A stretch of 29,843 nucleotides of DNA from a virus, in the IMG/VR virus record IMGVR_UViG_3300009285_004777, positions 1-29,843 of that record; one strand, written 5' to 3'. The position numbers and the translations under genes are program-made. The notes below the pieces were generated by a model. The model was given only the letters and a program-made list of their open reading frames with translations, was not told where the DNA came from and made no database searches. Shown piece after piece: positions 22,046 to 29,843 of the stretch; positions within the stretch are counted from its first letter, which is position 1; every line of letters begins with the position of its first letter.

Positions 22046-24604
22046 TGTGCTCATATACCTGGATTTGAAGAACTTTGGACGGGATTGTGGCCCACATTAA
22101 GTTGCCTTTCTGGGGATACTAGAGTTATTACCAACAAGGGAATTAAAAAAATTGAGGATTTTTGCAAAGGTAAGAATGTTGGAGAATATTTTAAAATTGA
22201 TGGATTAGAAACTGTTGGTCTGAATGGCAAACTGGAAAATGTTTCTCATGGATACGTTTCTCCTGAGGGAGATACCTACAAGATAAAAACAAGAAAAGGA
22301 TTGGAGGTTGAAGTAACACATAATCATCCATTGTTTAAATTATGCTCTTGTGGTGGGAGTATGGTTCAGGCAAAAAAATTAAAAGTAGGCGATTTTTTGC
22401 GTGTAGATGTAGGGATGGATGTTTGGGGTGACCAATCTGTTTTTAACAATGGACAGAAGAGTTCTGGTCATTATTTGCCAACAGAAATAAATTTTGCCTA
22501 TATGCTCGGTGGATTTATTGCAGAAGGCTGGATTACAAATAATAATACCTTGATTGAGATTTCCAACCAGGATGATGAATTTAGAAATGTTTATTTAAAT
22601 AACAAAATTGTTAAAGAATTTGTTTCAAAAAACAATGATGAATGTAGGTTGCGCTGTTCTTCTGTTGAATTAGTTAATCTTTTCGTAAAAGCAGGAATAA
22701 ATCCTGAATGGAAGTGTGACACTAAGAGAGTGCCAGAAGGAATATGGTCTGCTCCTAAAATCGTGGTTTCTGAATTTCTTAAAGCTTATTTCGATGGAGA
22801 TGGCAGCGTAACTTCTTCGGGAATTATAGGGTCCAGCACTAGCGAGAAGCTTTTGCAAGACATTCAACAATTATTGTTAAATTTTGGTATAGTTTCTAAC
22901 GTTTTGAAAAATTCAATAGATAAGCAAAAACAATATGGAAGACTTATGCCTTCCGGGCAAGTACTTTCGTCTTTAAAAGATTCTTACACTTTGTCAGTCC
23001 CGAGATCCTTTTTTAAGAAATTTTCAGAAGAAATAGGATTTAAAATTGAACGAAAACAAAACCGATTGTTGCAGTTGGCAAATATCTACAAGAGCGACAC
23101 AAGAAAACAATTTAAGATTCCCTTAGTGGAAATTAGAGAGACAGTTATAAGAGTTTTGGCAAATACAACTAAAACGAAAAAATGGTTTAGAGAGAATGGT
23201 TTACGTATTGATAAGGTAAATAATGGAATTGAATTAAATAATGCTTGGTTTAAGCGGTTACTAGACATTGTTCAAGAGAACGACATTCCAGTTGGCTTTG
23301 AAAATAAAGAGTTTCTTCAAGAAATGACAATTTCTTGTTTTTGGGACGAAATTGTTTCTATTACTCCATCTAAAAATAAAACTTATGATTTTACAGTCCC
23401 TGGAACACATGCATTTTTACAAAATGGAATTGTTGGAAGTAACACAGGTGGCTCTGCTATTCTATTATCGACACCAAATGGAACTTCCAATTTCTTTCAC
23501 AAAGAATATATTCAAGCAAGAGATGGCATTACTTCTTTTAATTGCAGGTTTGGTACATATACAAATCCTCACAATCCTGATGAAATAGTTAGCGATAGGT
23601 TTCCTTGGTGGGTAAATCCTGATTGCGACATGACTTGGTTTGCTGCACAGACAGCAGGTAAAAATCCTCGCGATATTGCACAGGAATTTTTGTGCTCCTT
23701 TAATGCATCTGGCGATACTTTCATTGACCATGAAACTTTAAACTATCTTGAAAATGTTACTTATAATCCTGGCGAATGTTTTCCATCTAATAGAGAAGTT
23801 TGGATATGGGAACGTCCAAGAACTAATGGATTTTATTTGATTTCAGTAGACGTTTCTCGTGGCGACGCAACAGATTATTCAGCTTTTCATGTTGTTAGGT
23901 TGGACAGTAATCCTTTGGTTCAGGTGGCTGAATATAAAGGAAAAACAAGGCCAGATCAACTTGGGTGTCTATTGTATGAAGTTGGGAGTCATTACAATAA
24001 TGCAATTATAGCGCCAGAAAATAATTCAGGATGGTCTGGCCCAACAATTAATAAATTGAAAGAATTAGGGTATACAAATATTTATTATTCTAGGCGTAGA
24101 AATATAGGCTATAAAAAATCCATATATTCTGTTGACCCCTACGATGCTCAGAGACGGTATGATTATCTTCCAGGATATAGTATCACTGCTAACAATCGTT
24201 TAGAGATGTTGGCTAAAATGGAACAATATGTTCGACTAAGAGATATAATTATACATTCTCCAAGATTATTAGATGAATTTAAAACATTTATTGTTAATTT
24301 GAATAATAAACCAGAAGCTCAGAGAGGTTCTAATGATGATTTAGTAATGTCGTTAGCTGGCGGACTTTGGGTTAGAGACGAAGCATTTTTATATAGCTAC
24401 AGAACAGATGAAAATGCTCAATCTTTAATCTCTGGAATCAGTGTTTCTTCAAATACTACAAAAAATTTCAGAGATTTTAATTTTTCCAACAATAATTTTT
24501 ATGATAGAGGAAGAGTTCAAGAACATCTTGCTCAACAAAATAAGGTTGTGTTGGCTAATGGTGACGTAGAAGATATTAGTTGGTTGTTGCCAATATCAAA
24601 ATAA
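21719..24604 (+). CDS. Terminase large subunit, C-terminal part, with IntC and a second, LAGLIDADG intein
   Basis: A 961-residue precursor. Residues 1-109 are the split-intein C-part; 110-128 are TerL extein (CAHIPGF...); 129-575 are a contiguous intein with LAGLIDADG motifs; 576-961 are the rest of TerL. The last piece has STPNG (end of the ATPase) and an RNase H-fold nuclease with Asp711 (LISVDVSRGD), Glu767 (IIAPENN) and Asp873/Asp874 (NDDLVMSL). After splicing, TerL would have 163+19+386 = 568 residues, close to T4 gp17 (610). No good ribosome site lies at the ATG; AAAGGA is 16 bases away, so translation may be weak or coupled to a 10-codon reading frame (21690-21722) that overlaps the start. 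The portal gene follows after 21 bases. Confidence 0.88.
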   Translation: MNNCKNIDEWEVLTPSGWSDFSAIKKVEKNCYLSIVLSNDTVFLCSKEHKIKLKTGKFIFAVDLLAGDELDNDINVSSIEKIYSDVDLYDLINVEKNNEYYTDSIVSHNCAHIPGFEELWTGLWPTLSCLSGDTRVITNKGIKKIEDFCKGKNVGEYFKIDGLETVGLNGKLENVSHGYVSPEGDTYKIKTRKGLEVEVTHNHPLFKLCSCGGSMVQAKKLKVGDFLRVDVGMDVWGDQSVFNNGQKSSGHYLPTEINFAYMLGGFIAEGWITNNNTLIEISNQDDEFRNVYLNNKIVKEFVSKNNDECRLRCSSVELVNLFVKAGINPEWKCDTKRVPEGIWSAPKIVVSEFLKAYFDGDGSVTSSGIIGSSTSEKLLQDIQQLLLNFGIVSNVLKNSIDKQKQYGRLMPSGQVLSSLKDSYTLSVPRSFFKKFSEEIGFKIERKQNRLLQLANIYKSDTRKQFKIPLVEIRETVIRVLANTTKTKKWFRENGLRIDKVNNGIELNNAWFKRLLDIVQENDIPVGFENKEFLQEMTISCFWDEIVSITPSKNKTYDFTVPGTHAFLQNGIVGSNTGGSAILLSTPNGTSNFFHKEYIQARDGITSFNCRFGTYTNPHNPDEIVSDRFPWWVNPDCDMTWFAAQTAGKNPRDIAQEFLCSFNASGDTFIDHETLNYLENVTYNPGECFPSNREVWIWERPRTNGFYLISVDVSRGDATDYSAFHVVRLDSNPLVQVAEYKGKTRPDQLGCLLYEVGSHYNNAIIAPENNSGWSGPTINKLKELGYTNIYYSRRRNIGYKKSIYSVDPYDAQRRYDYLPGYSITANNRLEMLAKMEQYVRLRDIIIHSPRLLDEFKTFIVNLNNKPEAQRGSNDDLVMSLAGGLWVRDEAFLYSYRTDENAQSLISGISVSSNTTKNFRDFNFSNNNFYDRGRVQEHLAQQNKVVLANGDVEDISWLLPISK
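22103..23443 (+). other. Contiguous TerL intein with LAGLIDADG endonuclease, 447 aa
   Basis: Begins CLSGDTRVIT (block A) and has EVTHNHPLF (block B, T-x-x-H). Two LAGLIDADG-type motifs follow: MLGGFIAEGWI (262-272 of the precursor) and FLKAYFDGDGSV with Asp359/Asp361. It ends YDFTVPGTHAFLQNGIVGSN before Thr+1. The penultimate residue is Ser rather than the usual His. It lies only 19 extein residues after the split intein. The endonuclease would home into TerL genes lacking this intein. Confidence 0.9.
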
Positions 24605-24625
24605 GTAAACTAGAAGGTGCTATAA

Positions 24626-27600
24626 ATGGCTGATTTCAATATTAAAAAATATTATGGTGATTTATCAAGTTTGTTCAAAACTAGTTCACCTGTCAAACAA
24701 CGAGTTTCTAATAAAATTGCAGCTCCTGGACAGGTGGGTGTTCCTGTTGGAACAGCTAGAGCATTTTTGCGACACGTCAATAATGCGTATCAGAGCGCAG
24801 TAGCTTCTTTTGGTACTTACAATAGGCTTGCAAGATATTCTGATTATTGCGAAATGGAATCAATGGCCGAAATTAGTAGTGGTCTTGACATTTATGCTGA
24901 TGAGTGTACTACTCATGATGAGAATGGCGACATTTTATCTATCATATCTCCAAATCCTGAAATTCGGAAATTATTAACTTTATTGTTTTATGATAATCTC
25001 AATGTTGAATTTAATCTATGGTCATGGGTGAGAAGCTTGTGTAAGTATGGTGATCAATTTCTTCTTGTTGATCACCATCCAGACTATGGTGTTCTTGATT
25101 TATTGCCTATGCCCGTTAATGAGGTTGAAAGAGAAGAGGGATTTAATCCTGAAAATCCATTAGAATATCGATATCGTTGGGTTACGCAAGGAAACAGAAC
25201 TATCGAACCTTGGGAGGTAATACACTTTAGAGTAATGGGAAATGAATCATTTCTGCCCTATGGAAGCTCTATTTTAGAAGCAGCCAGAAGAGTTTGGCGA
25301 CAACTTATTCTTATGGAAGATGCTGTTATGGTATATCGCATTGTAAGAAGTCCTGAACGTAGAGTGTTTTACATTGATGTTGGCAATGTTGCTCCTCAAG
25401 ATGTCGAAAAATATATGGAGCGCGTTAAAACACAATTGAAGAGAAATATGGTTGTATCGAGTGACACAGGCCGCGTTGATTTAAGATACAACCCTCTTCC
25501 GATTCATTATGCTACTCCTATTCCTCTTTTGGATGGTAGAACTATCACAATTAAAGAATTAGCACAAGAATATGATGACGGTAAAGAGAATTGGGTATAT
25601 TCCATCCAAGATGACAGTAAAAAAATCGTTCCGGGTAAAGTTGTATGGTGTGGTAAAAACTATAGCGCAAAAAAAATAACAAAAGTTACTTTAGATGATG
25701 GGACACATCTCCTAACGGCGCCAGAACATCCGTTTGTGTTGCGTGATGGATCTAGTAAAAGAGCAGATGAACTTTGTGTAAATGATGCTTTGATGCCTTT
25801 ATATAGGAATGAAGTTAAACTGACAAAGACTTCCGAATCTTTATATACAAAAGTGTACGACCCTTGCAGTAATAAATATTTGTTAATGCATAGAGTTGTT
25901 GCTAATAATGTATTGCAAGAAAAATTACATGAGGCCAAGAAAACTGTAGGATGTGATGATAATAAATATTTAGTTATACATCATAAAAATTTTAATTCTT
26001 TAAATAATTATCCTTCTAATTTGCAGTGGGTAGGCAATGCAGAGCATATGCGTTTCCATAAAGACCTAGGAAAGAAAGTATTTACAAGCTACAACAAAAC
26101 TGAAGAAAAAAGACTTAAAACAATAGAAGACAATAAAAAATATAAAAAAGCTCAGCACATGAATGAAGTTTATAATGGAACTGATTTACATAAAGAGCAC
26201 AATAAAATTAGAAGAAAAGCTCAATTGCAATCTTGGGAAAAAAATCGCGAGATGCGTTGTCGTACAATGTGTTGGGTTATTCCTGATGAATGTATTGAAT
26301 TAGGTAAGAAGCTGTGGATTGGCAACTCTAAACTTCATCGTGATGTATTTATAGAATTATTCAAAAAAGATCCAACGATTCGTGAATTACTGAAGCAAGC
26401 AAATGAAAAATTTGGAAGATCTATTGATAAACTATCAAGAACAGCAATCGAAAGACGCTTAAATGAATTGGGTTATTCTGGATTTAGAGAATATCGAACC
26501 GATTCTTTAAAGATTTCTGAATACAAAAATCACAAAGTATCTAAGGTAGAAGAAATAATATGCGAAGGTACAGATGTGTATTGTATGGCCGTTGTAGGTC
26601 CTGATGGAGAAGACGATAGACATAATTTTGCAGCGTGTTCTTTTGGAAATACTGACATGAAATGCTCTAAGTCCGCGATTTTATTGAGGAATTCCGTGGA
26701 CGAAGATTTTTATATTCCCCAAAGAGGAGCAGAAAGTAATTCTAGAATTGAAACATTACCAGGTGGTCAATTTACTGGCGATATCGAAGATCTAAGTTAT
26801 ATTCAAAGTTTTCGTGGCAACGTATTGGTGAAATTATTGGACAATACCAAAGATACCATAAAAAATATTGTTAATAGGATTAATAGTGGCGAAAGTTTGT
26901 GGACCTATTCTATCAATCCTGAAACATTGCATATTTCACCAAGTAAAATTATTGCTGGTCAAAATGTTGGGAAAAAGAATAATTTCATTAGAATTAATTT
27001 AGACAATGAAAAGCATATTGAAGTGACTGATGAACACTTGATGATTCTTAGCGATGGCCGATATATTCATGCTAAAGACTTAAAGCCTGGAGATTCTCTA
27101 AGCGCTCTGTATACTAAAGTTTCTTCAAAGATGAATAGAAATTATCTTGATGGATACGAAATGTTGTATCAGCCCGACAAGAATCGCTGGGACTATACTC
27201 ATCGAATAGTTGCAAAAGAATGTTTAAAAAAAGATTTATCTAAATCTAACGTTGTTCACCACACATCTTTTAATAAACTTAACAATAGTCCTGATTTTTT
27301 AAAGGTATTTGAAAATTCTAAATTACACAGAGATTTTCATGCTTCTGTAAATAAAGATAATAAAATTTATGTTGGAAATGGCAATCCTAACTTTAATTCA
27401 GAAGCAAATATAGAAACTTTATTGGGCGCAGCCCGATTGTCTAAGAATTTTTCTGAGTTAGTTAAAAGAACTGGATATACTCACTTTATTATTAGGCGCT
27501 TAGTTAATGACTTAGGTATGAATTATACTGAATTTCACAAAAAATATATGCAGTATAATCCATCTGTTTATTATTATTGTGGTTACAATTTAACTTTAGA

Positions 27601-28951
27601 TGACATAAAAGAAGTTATTCGTTTTCCAGAGATTAAAAGTGAAGTTGATGTTTGTAAGTTTCTTAGTTGTTCGGTGATGACTTTGAAGCCTATTTTGAAA
27701 AATAGTAATTATCGTGATTTTCGACAACTGTATGATGAAGTTAAAGGATTAACTTTTCAAAATATGGTTAATGTTGCATCTAATTGTTCAACACTTAAAG
27801 AAATTTCTTTAATTCTTGGATGCTCTGAAGGCAAATTGAAAAACTTATTGCATCTTAATGGATTCAAGACAGTTAAGGATTTTAGGAAAAAATTTGGAAT
27901 GAGGAAATATTCAACTCCTCAAATGTTTAAAAAAGGAATGGTTCCTCATAATAAAGTTGCTTTAAATCACAAAGTTGTTTCTGTAGAGTATTTAAACATC
28001 CAAGAAGATGCATATGATATACAGGTAGAGAAAAATAATAATTTCTCTGTAGATTGTGGCATTTTTGTTCATAATTCAAAACTTTTTGCAGCCTTGAAAA
28101 TACCTAAATCATACTTAGGGTACGAAGGCGAAATTGGAAGCAAGGCAACGCTGTCGCAAGAGGATATCCGGTTTTCTCGCACTATTCAACGTCTTCAAAG
28201 AGTTATCGTATCTGAGCTTAATAAAATTGCAGTTATTCATCTATACAGCAAAGGTTTTAAAAATTCAGATTTAGTTAATTTCGATATTCAATTAGCTAAC
28301 CCAAGCACTATTGCAGAAATGCAAAGACTAGAATTGTGGCGGACAAAATTTGAAGTTGCTGGTGTTGTTCAAGAAGGTATGTTTGATAAGAACTTTGTTT
28401 ACAGGCGTATTTGGAAATTGTCTGATTCTGAAATAGAACAAATCGAAGAGGGTCGTAAAAAAGATAAAATGTTTGATATGGAATTGGAAAATATTACAGT
28501 TGAACCTGCTGAAGAAGCAGCGCCTCTTGAAACCCCTCCCGAAGAACCGACTCCTGCAGGCGGTATAGAGGAACCTGCAGCAGCAGCGCCACCTACAGAG
28601 CCAGGATTGCCGCCGCCCCCTGGAGAAGCTGAGCCATTAACTGCCGGCAAAGATCCTAATGCTCAAATTGCTGCACCTAATGAGCTTATTAAACCTTTTG
28701 GAATTAAAAGGAAAAAGAAGTCAACTTTTCCTAATTTAAAAAATTATGTTTTTAATACCAAGAAAACTGCTCTTGATCATCACAGAAATTACAGTGAATT
28801 AAATAGATTTGCTAAAAATCCATTCGGGGAATGTGTAGAATCCGTTGAAGATAAAATATTTAATAAAAATTTAAATAAAATTGAAGAATTAGTAAATAAA
28901 TTAGAGTCTTTAGATAAGTTTAATAAAACAAAAAAGGTTATGTCTGATTAA
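24626..28951 (+). CDS. Portal protein (gp20-like) containing two inteins
   Basis: AGAAGGTG seven bases before the ATG is one of the best ribosome sites in the window. The 1441-residue precursor has exteins 1-291, 690-727 and 1151-1441, which join to a 620-residue portal (T4 gp20 is 524). Portal features are IYADECT, LDLLPMPVNEVEREEG, VIHFRVMGNESFLPYGSS, RRVFYIDVGNV, SVDEDFYIP followed by IETLPGG, and KIPKSYLGYEGEIGSKATLSQ. Both inteins sit in the most conserved portal stretches. The extein C-terminus adds a Pro/Ala/Glu-rich segment (about 1290-1350) not expected in T4 gp20. The portal forms the dodecameric ring through which TerL pumps DNA. It follows TerL, the opposite of T4's gene order 17-18-19-20 with two tail genes between. 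Confidence 0.9.
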   Translation: MADFNIKKYYGDLSSLFKTSSPVKQRVSNKIAAPGQVGVPVGTARAFLRHVNNAYQSAVASFGTYNRLARYSDYCEMESMAEISSGLDIYADECTTHDENGDILSIISPNPEIRKLLTLLFYDNLNVEFNLWSWVRSLCKYGDQFLLVDHHPDYGVLDLLPMPVNEVEREEGFNPENPLEYRYRWVTQGNRTIEPWEVIHFRVMGNESFLPYGSSILEAARRVWRQLILMEDAVMVYRIVRSPERRVFYIDVGNVAPQDVEKYMERVKTQLKRNMVVSSDTGRVDLRYNPLPIHYATPIPLLDGRTITIKELAQEYDDGKENWVYSIQDDSKKIVPGKVVWCGKNYSAKKITKVTLDDGTHLLTAPEHPFVLRDGSSKRADELCVNDALMPLYRNEVKLTKTSESLYTKVYDPCSNKYLLMHRVVANNVLQEKLHEAKKTVGCDDNKYLVIHHKNFNSLNNYPSNLQWVGNAEHMRFHKDLGKKVFTSYNKTEEKRLKTIEDNKKYKKAQHMNEVYNGTDLHKEHNKIRRKAQLQSWEKNREMRCRTMCWVIPDECIELGKKLWIGNSKLHRDVFIELFKKDPTIRELLKQANEKFGRSIDKLSRTAIERRLNELGYSGFREYRTDSLKISEYKNHKVSKVEEIICEGTDVYCMAVVGPDGEDDRHNFAACSFGNTDMKCSKSAILLRNSVDEDFYIPQRGAESNSRIETLPGGQFTGDIEDLSYIQSFRGNVLVKLLDNTKDTIKNIVNRINSGESLWTYSINPETLHISPSKIIAGQNVGKKNNFIRINLDNEKHIEVTDEHLMILSDGRYIHAKDLKPGDSLSALYTKVSSKMNRNYLDGYEMLYQPDKNRWDYTHRIVAKECLKKDLSKSNVVHHTSFNKLNNSPDFLKVFENSKLHRDFHASVNKDNKIYVGNGNPNFNSEANIETLLGAARLSKNFSELVKRTGYTHFIIRRLVNDLGMNYTEFHKKYMQYNPSVYYYCGYNLTLDDIKEVIRFPEIKSEVDVCKFLSCSVMTLKPILKNSNYRDFRQLYDEVKGLTFQNMVNVASNCSTLKEISLILGCSEGKLKNLLHLNGFKTVKDFRKKFGMRKYSTPQMFKKGMVPHNKVALNHKVVSVEYLNIQEDAYDIQVEKNNNFSVDCGIFVHNSKLFAALKIPKSYLGYEGEIGSKATLSQEDIRFSRTIQRLQRVIVSELNKIAVIHLYSKGFKNSDLVNFDIQLANPSTIAEMQRLELWRTKFEVAGVVQEGMFDKNFVYRRIWKLSDSEIEQIEEGRKKDKMFDMELENITVEPAEEAAPLETPPEEPTPAGGIEEPAAAAPPTEPGLPPPPGEAEPLTAGKDPNAQIAAPNELIKPFGIKRKKKSTFPNLKNYVFNTKKTALDHHRNYSELNRFAKNPFGECVESVEDKIFNKNLNKIEELVNKLESLDKFNKTKKVMSD
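25499..26692 (+). other. Portal intein 1, starts with proline, HNH endonuclease, 398 aa
   Basis: Placed by the extein junction NPL|...|SVDEDF. Residue 1 is Pro (292 of the precursor), and the Thr of block A falls at position 6 as in Cys1 inteins (PIHYATPIPLLDGRT). Block B is LTAPEHPF. The HNH nuclease has His452-His453, Asn461/Asn465 and His474/His478. Block F has Cys653 (DVYCMAV) where Asp is usual, and the end is LLRN before Ser+1, with Arg as penultimate residue. Loss of the N-terminal nucleophile with a block F cysteine is the hallmark of class 3-type inteins. Confidence 0.85.
26807..28075 (+). other. Portal intein 2, serine nucleophile, HNH-like endonuclease, 423 aa
   Basis: Lies between LSYIQ and SKLFAALKIP. 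It starts SFRGNVLVKLLDN (Ser1) and has block B EVTDEHLM, then KDLKPGDSL, then an HNH-like region with His878-His879, Asn886/Asn887 and His901/His905. Repeated helical segments of NUMOD type follow, then block F YDIQVEKNNNFSV, and the end is GIFVHN before Ser+1. All canonical splice residues are present, so it should splice by the class 1 route. Confidence 0.87.
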
Positions 28952-29016
28952 TTAGTTGATACTTATAAACAACATGGACTGGGTATATCTTATTTCTTGT
29001 CGAGGAAAAATTTTTA

Positions 29017-29808
29017 ATGAAAAAGAATCCAGAAGCTTTTGGAAAAAAAGCTCACAATAAGAAAAGAAATTCTGCACTTCTATATGAATTTCTGATTCGT
29101 CATATTTCAAATTGCTTAGTAACCGAAAGAGCTGACGAAGCAAAAAAGGCTTTAGAGATGTCTAAAGTTTATTTTGCTAAGAACACTATCTTAAACGAGG
29201 AATTAAAATTATTTAAATTACTTTTAAATACCAATATTCACTCTAGGCAGTCGGCTCAAAAGATTATTGAAGAGGTATATTCTTTATCTAAAAAAATAGA
29301 TGCTAGAAAGTTAGACGTTGAAAAAAGCCGCCTCATCAAAGAGATTAATCATAATTTTGGTAAAAGTGATTTCTATAGCTATAAAATTTTAGATTACCCA
29401 ATTTATGCTTCTATACAGACTTTGTTAACAGAAGAAAGAAATAAGAAAAAACGTTTATTATCTCTCGATAAGATTAAGCTAGAAGATCGAATTGTTGAAC
29501 ATTTAATCACAAAGAAAACACCTATTATGGACAACGATGCTTTTAAGGTAAATCCAGAATATAACAATGTTGTATCTCATTTTGTGGTAGAACGTTTTCA
29601 CAAGAAATATAATAATAGACTTACTGAAAACCAAAAGAAGATGGTTGTAGATTATGCAATTTATCTTATTTCAATTGTTTTAATTTATAGGTATGAATTT
29701 AAAAGATACAAGAAAAACAACGAACACAAAGAAAAAGGTTATGCTATGCGGGCAAAGTGTTTTGCTGATGGCTTATCTCTCGATATTCCCGGTTCTATAA
29801 ACTCCTGA
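29017..29808 (+). CDS. Unknown protein following the portal (263 aa)
   Basis: The ATG at 29017 has GAGG upstream. It is strongly basic and helical: NSALLYEFLIRHISNCLV near the N-terminus, then AKKALEMSKVYFAKNT and EELKLFKLLLN, and a C-terminal hydrophobic helix (MVVDYAIYLISIVLIYRYEF) that is more likely buried than membrane-spanning. I recall a similar N-terminal motif (LLYEFL-x-R-x-I) in unannotated proteins next to the portal of other large phages, but I cannot name a function. Position suggests head assembly, where T4 has the small core proteins and protease, yet no protease motif is seen. Its stop overlaps the next start (TGATG). Confidence 0.65.
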   Translation: MKKNPEAFGKKAHNKKRNSALLYEFLIRHISNCLVTERADEAKKALEMSKVYFAKNTILNEELKLFKLLLNTNIHSRQSAQKIIEEVYSLSKKIDARKLDVEKSRLIKEINHNFGKSDFYSYKILDYPIYASIQTLLTEERNKKKRLLSLDKIKLEDRIVEHLITKKTPIMDNDAFKVNPEYNNVVSHFVVERFHKKYNNRLTENQKKMVVDYAIYLISIVLIYRYEFKRYKKNNEHKEKGYAMRAKCFADGLSLDIPGSINS

Positions 29809-29843
29809 TGGCACTCCAACGTGCGGTAAAATCTGTAAATTGT
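29808..29843 (+). CDS. Start of next gene (5' end only)
   Basis: An ATG overlapping the previous stop (TGATG) opens twelve codons, MALQRAVKSVNC, running off the window. The overlap matches the coupling style used elsewhere here. Nothing can be said about function. Confidence 0.5.
   Translation, partial: MALQRAVKSVNC

Noticed and set aside
24619-24628. TATAAAT-like late box at the portal start
   Set aside because: It overlaps the start codon, so it could not give a transcript with the good ribosome site just upstream.
28399-28650. Reverse-strand Gly/Ser/Ala-rich reading frame opposite the portal tail
   Set aside because: It is a shadow of the Pro/Ala/Glu-rich portal codons, with no ribosome site. 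The other reverse-strand frames are likewise opposite well-supported genes.
1-29843. CRISPR array, insertion sequence or attachment site
   Set aside because: No regularly spaced repeats, transposase motifs or integrase-linked direct repeats were seen; the only mobile elements are inteins and the homing-endonuclease gene.

Overview
The window is a compact, AT-rich, entirely plus-strand stretch of a large tailed double-stranded DNA phage. The combination of a T4 gp20-like portal, a gp17-like terminase, an SbcD/SbcC (gp47/gp46-like) pair, baseplate or fibre-type virion proteins and a phage tRNA points to a contractile-tailed (myovirus-like) phage with a big genome. The host cannot be named from the sequence. 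Genes abut or overlap by one base (TAATG, TGATG), no gene-free stretch exceeds about 110 bases, and there are no convincing reverse-strand genes.

Layout. (1) 1-4033: four tandem paralogous fibre/spike-like genes, the first cut by the window edge. (2) 4037-10428: three large virion proteins with fibronectin-III-like modules, one carrying a GC-rich alanine-repeat linker and a LysM/gp53-like motif. (3) 10479-13567: three more virion proteins, two of them paralogues, around a tRNA-Ile(UAU) and a 90-residue small gene. (4) 13567-19186: DNA metabolism: a RuvC-fold nuclease, a DnaG-type primase, and an SbcD-SbcC protein broken in two by a homing-endonuclease gene. (5) 19192-20519: two membrane-anchored proteins and a small zinc-ribbon protein. 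(6) 20600-29843: the packaging module: an unknown protein, the terminase large subunit, the portal, a conserved-looking unknown, and the start of one more gene.

The most striking content is the mobile protein-splicing material. TerL is encoded in two pieces by an atypically split intein, with a 33-residue N-part placed directly after the Walker B DE and a 109-residue C-part. Its organisation is that of the AceL-TerL type. Nineteen extein residues later comes a second, contiguous intein with LAGLIDADG motifs. The next gene, the portal, contains two further inteins with HNH motifs, and the first of these starts with proline instead of cysteine or serine. The four inteins use four different splice-junction residue pairs. 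Upstream, the SbcD-SbcC fusion is interrupted inside the phosphoesterase part by a Vsr-like (EDxHD) homing-endonuclease gene with no visible intein halves or intron core, a 'fractured gene'.

Functionally, the structural genes would build the baseplate and fibres. The RuvC-like, primase and SbcCD-like proteins would serve replication, recombination and branch removal before packaging. TerL and portal would form the DNA-packaging motor, but only after protein splicing: one reaction in trans and three in cis.
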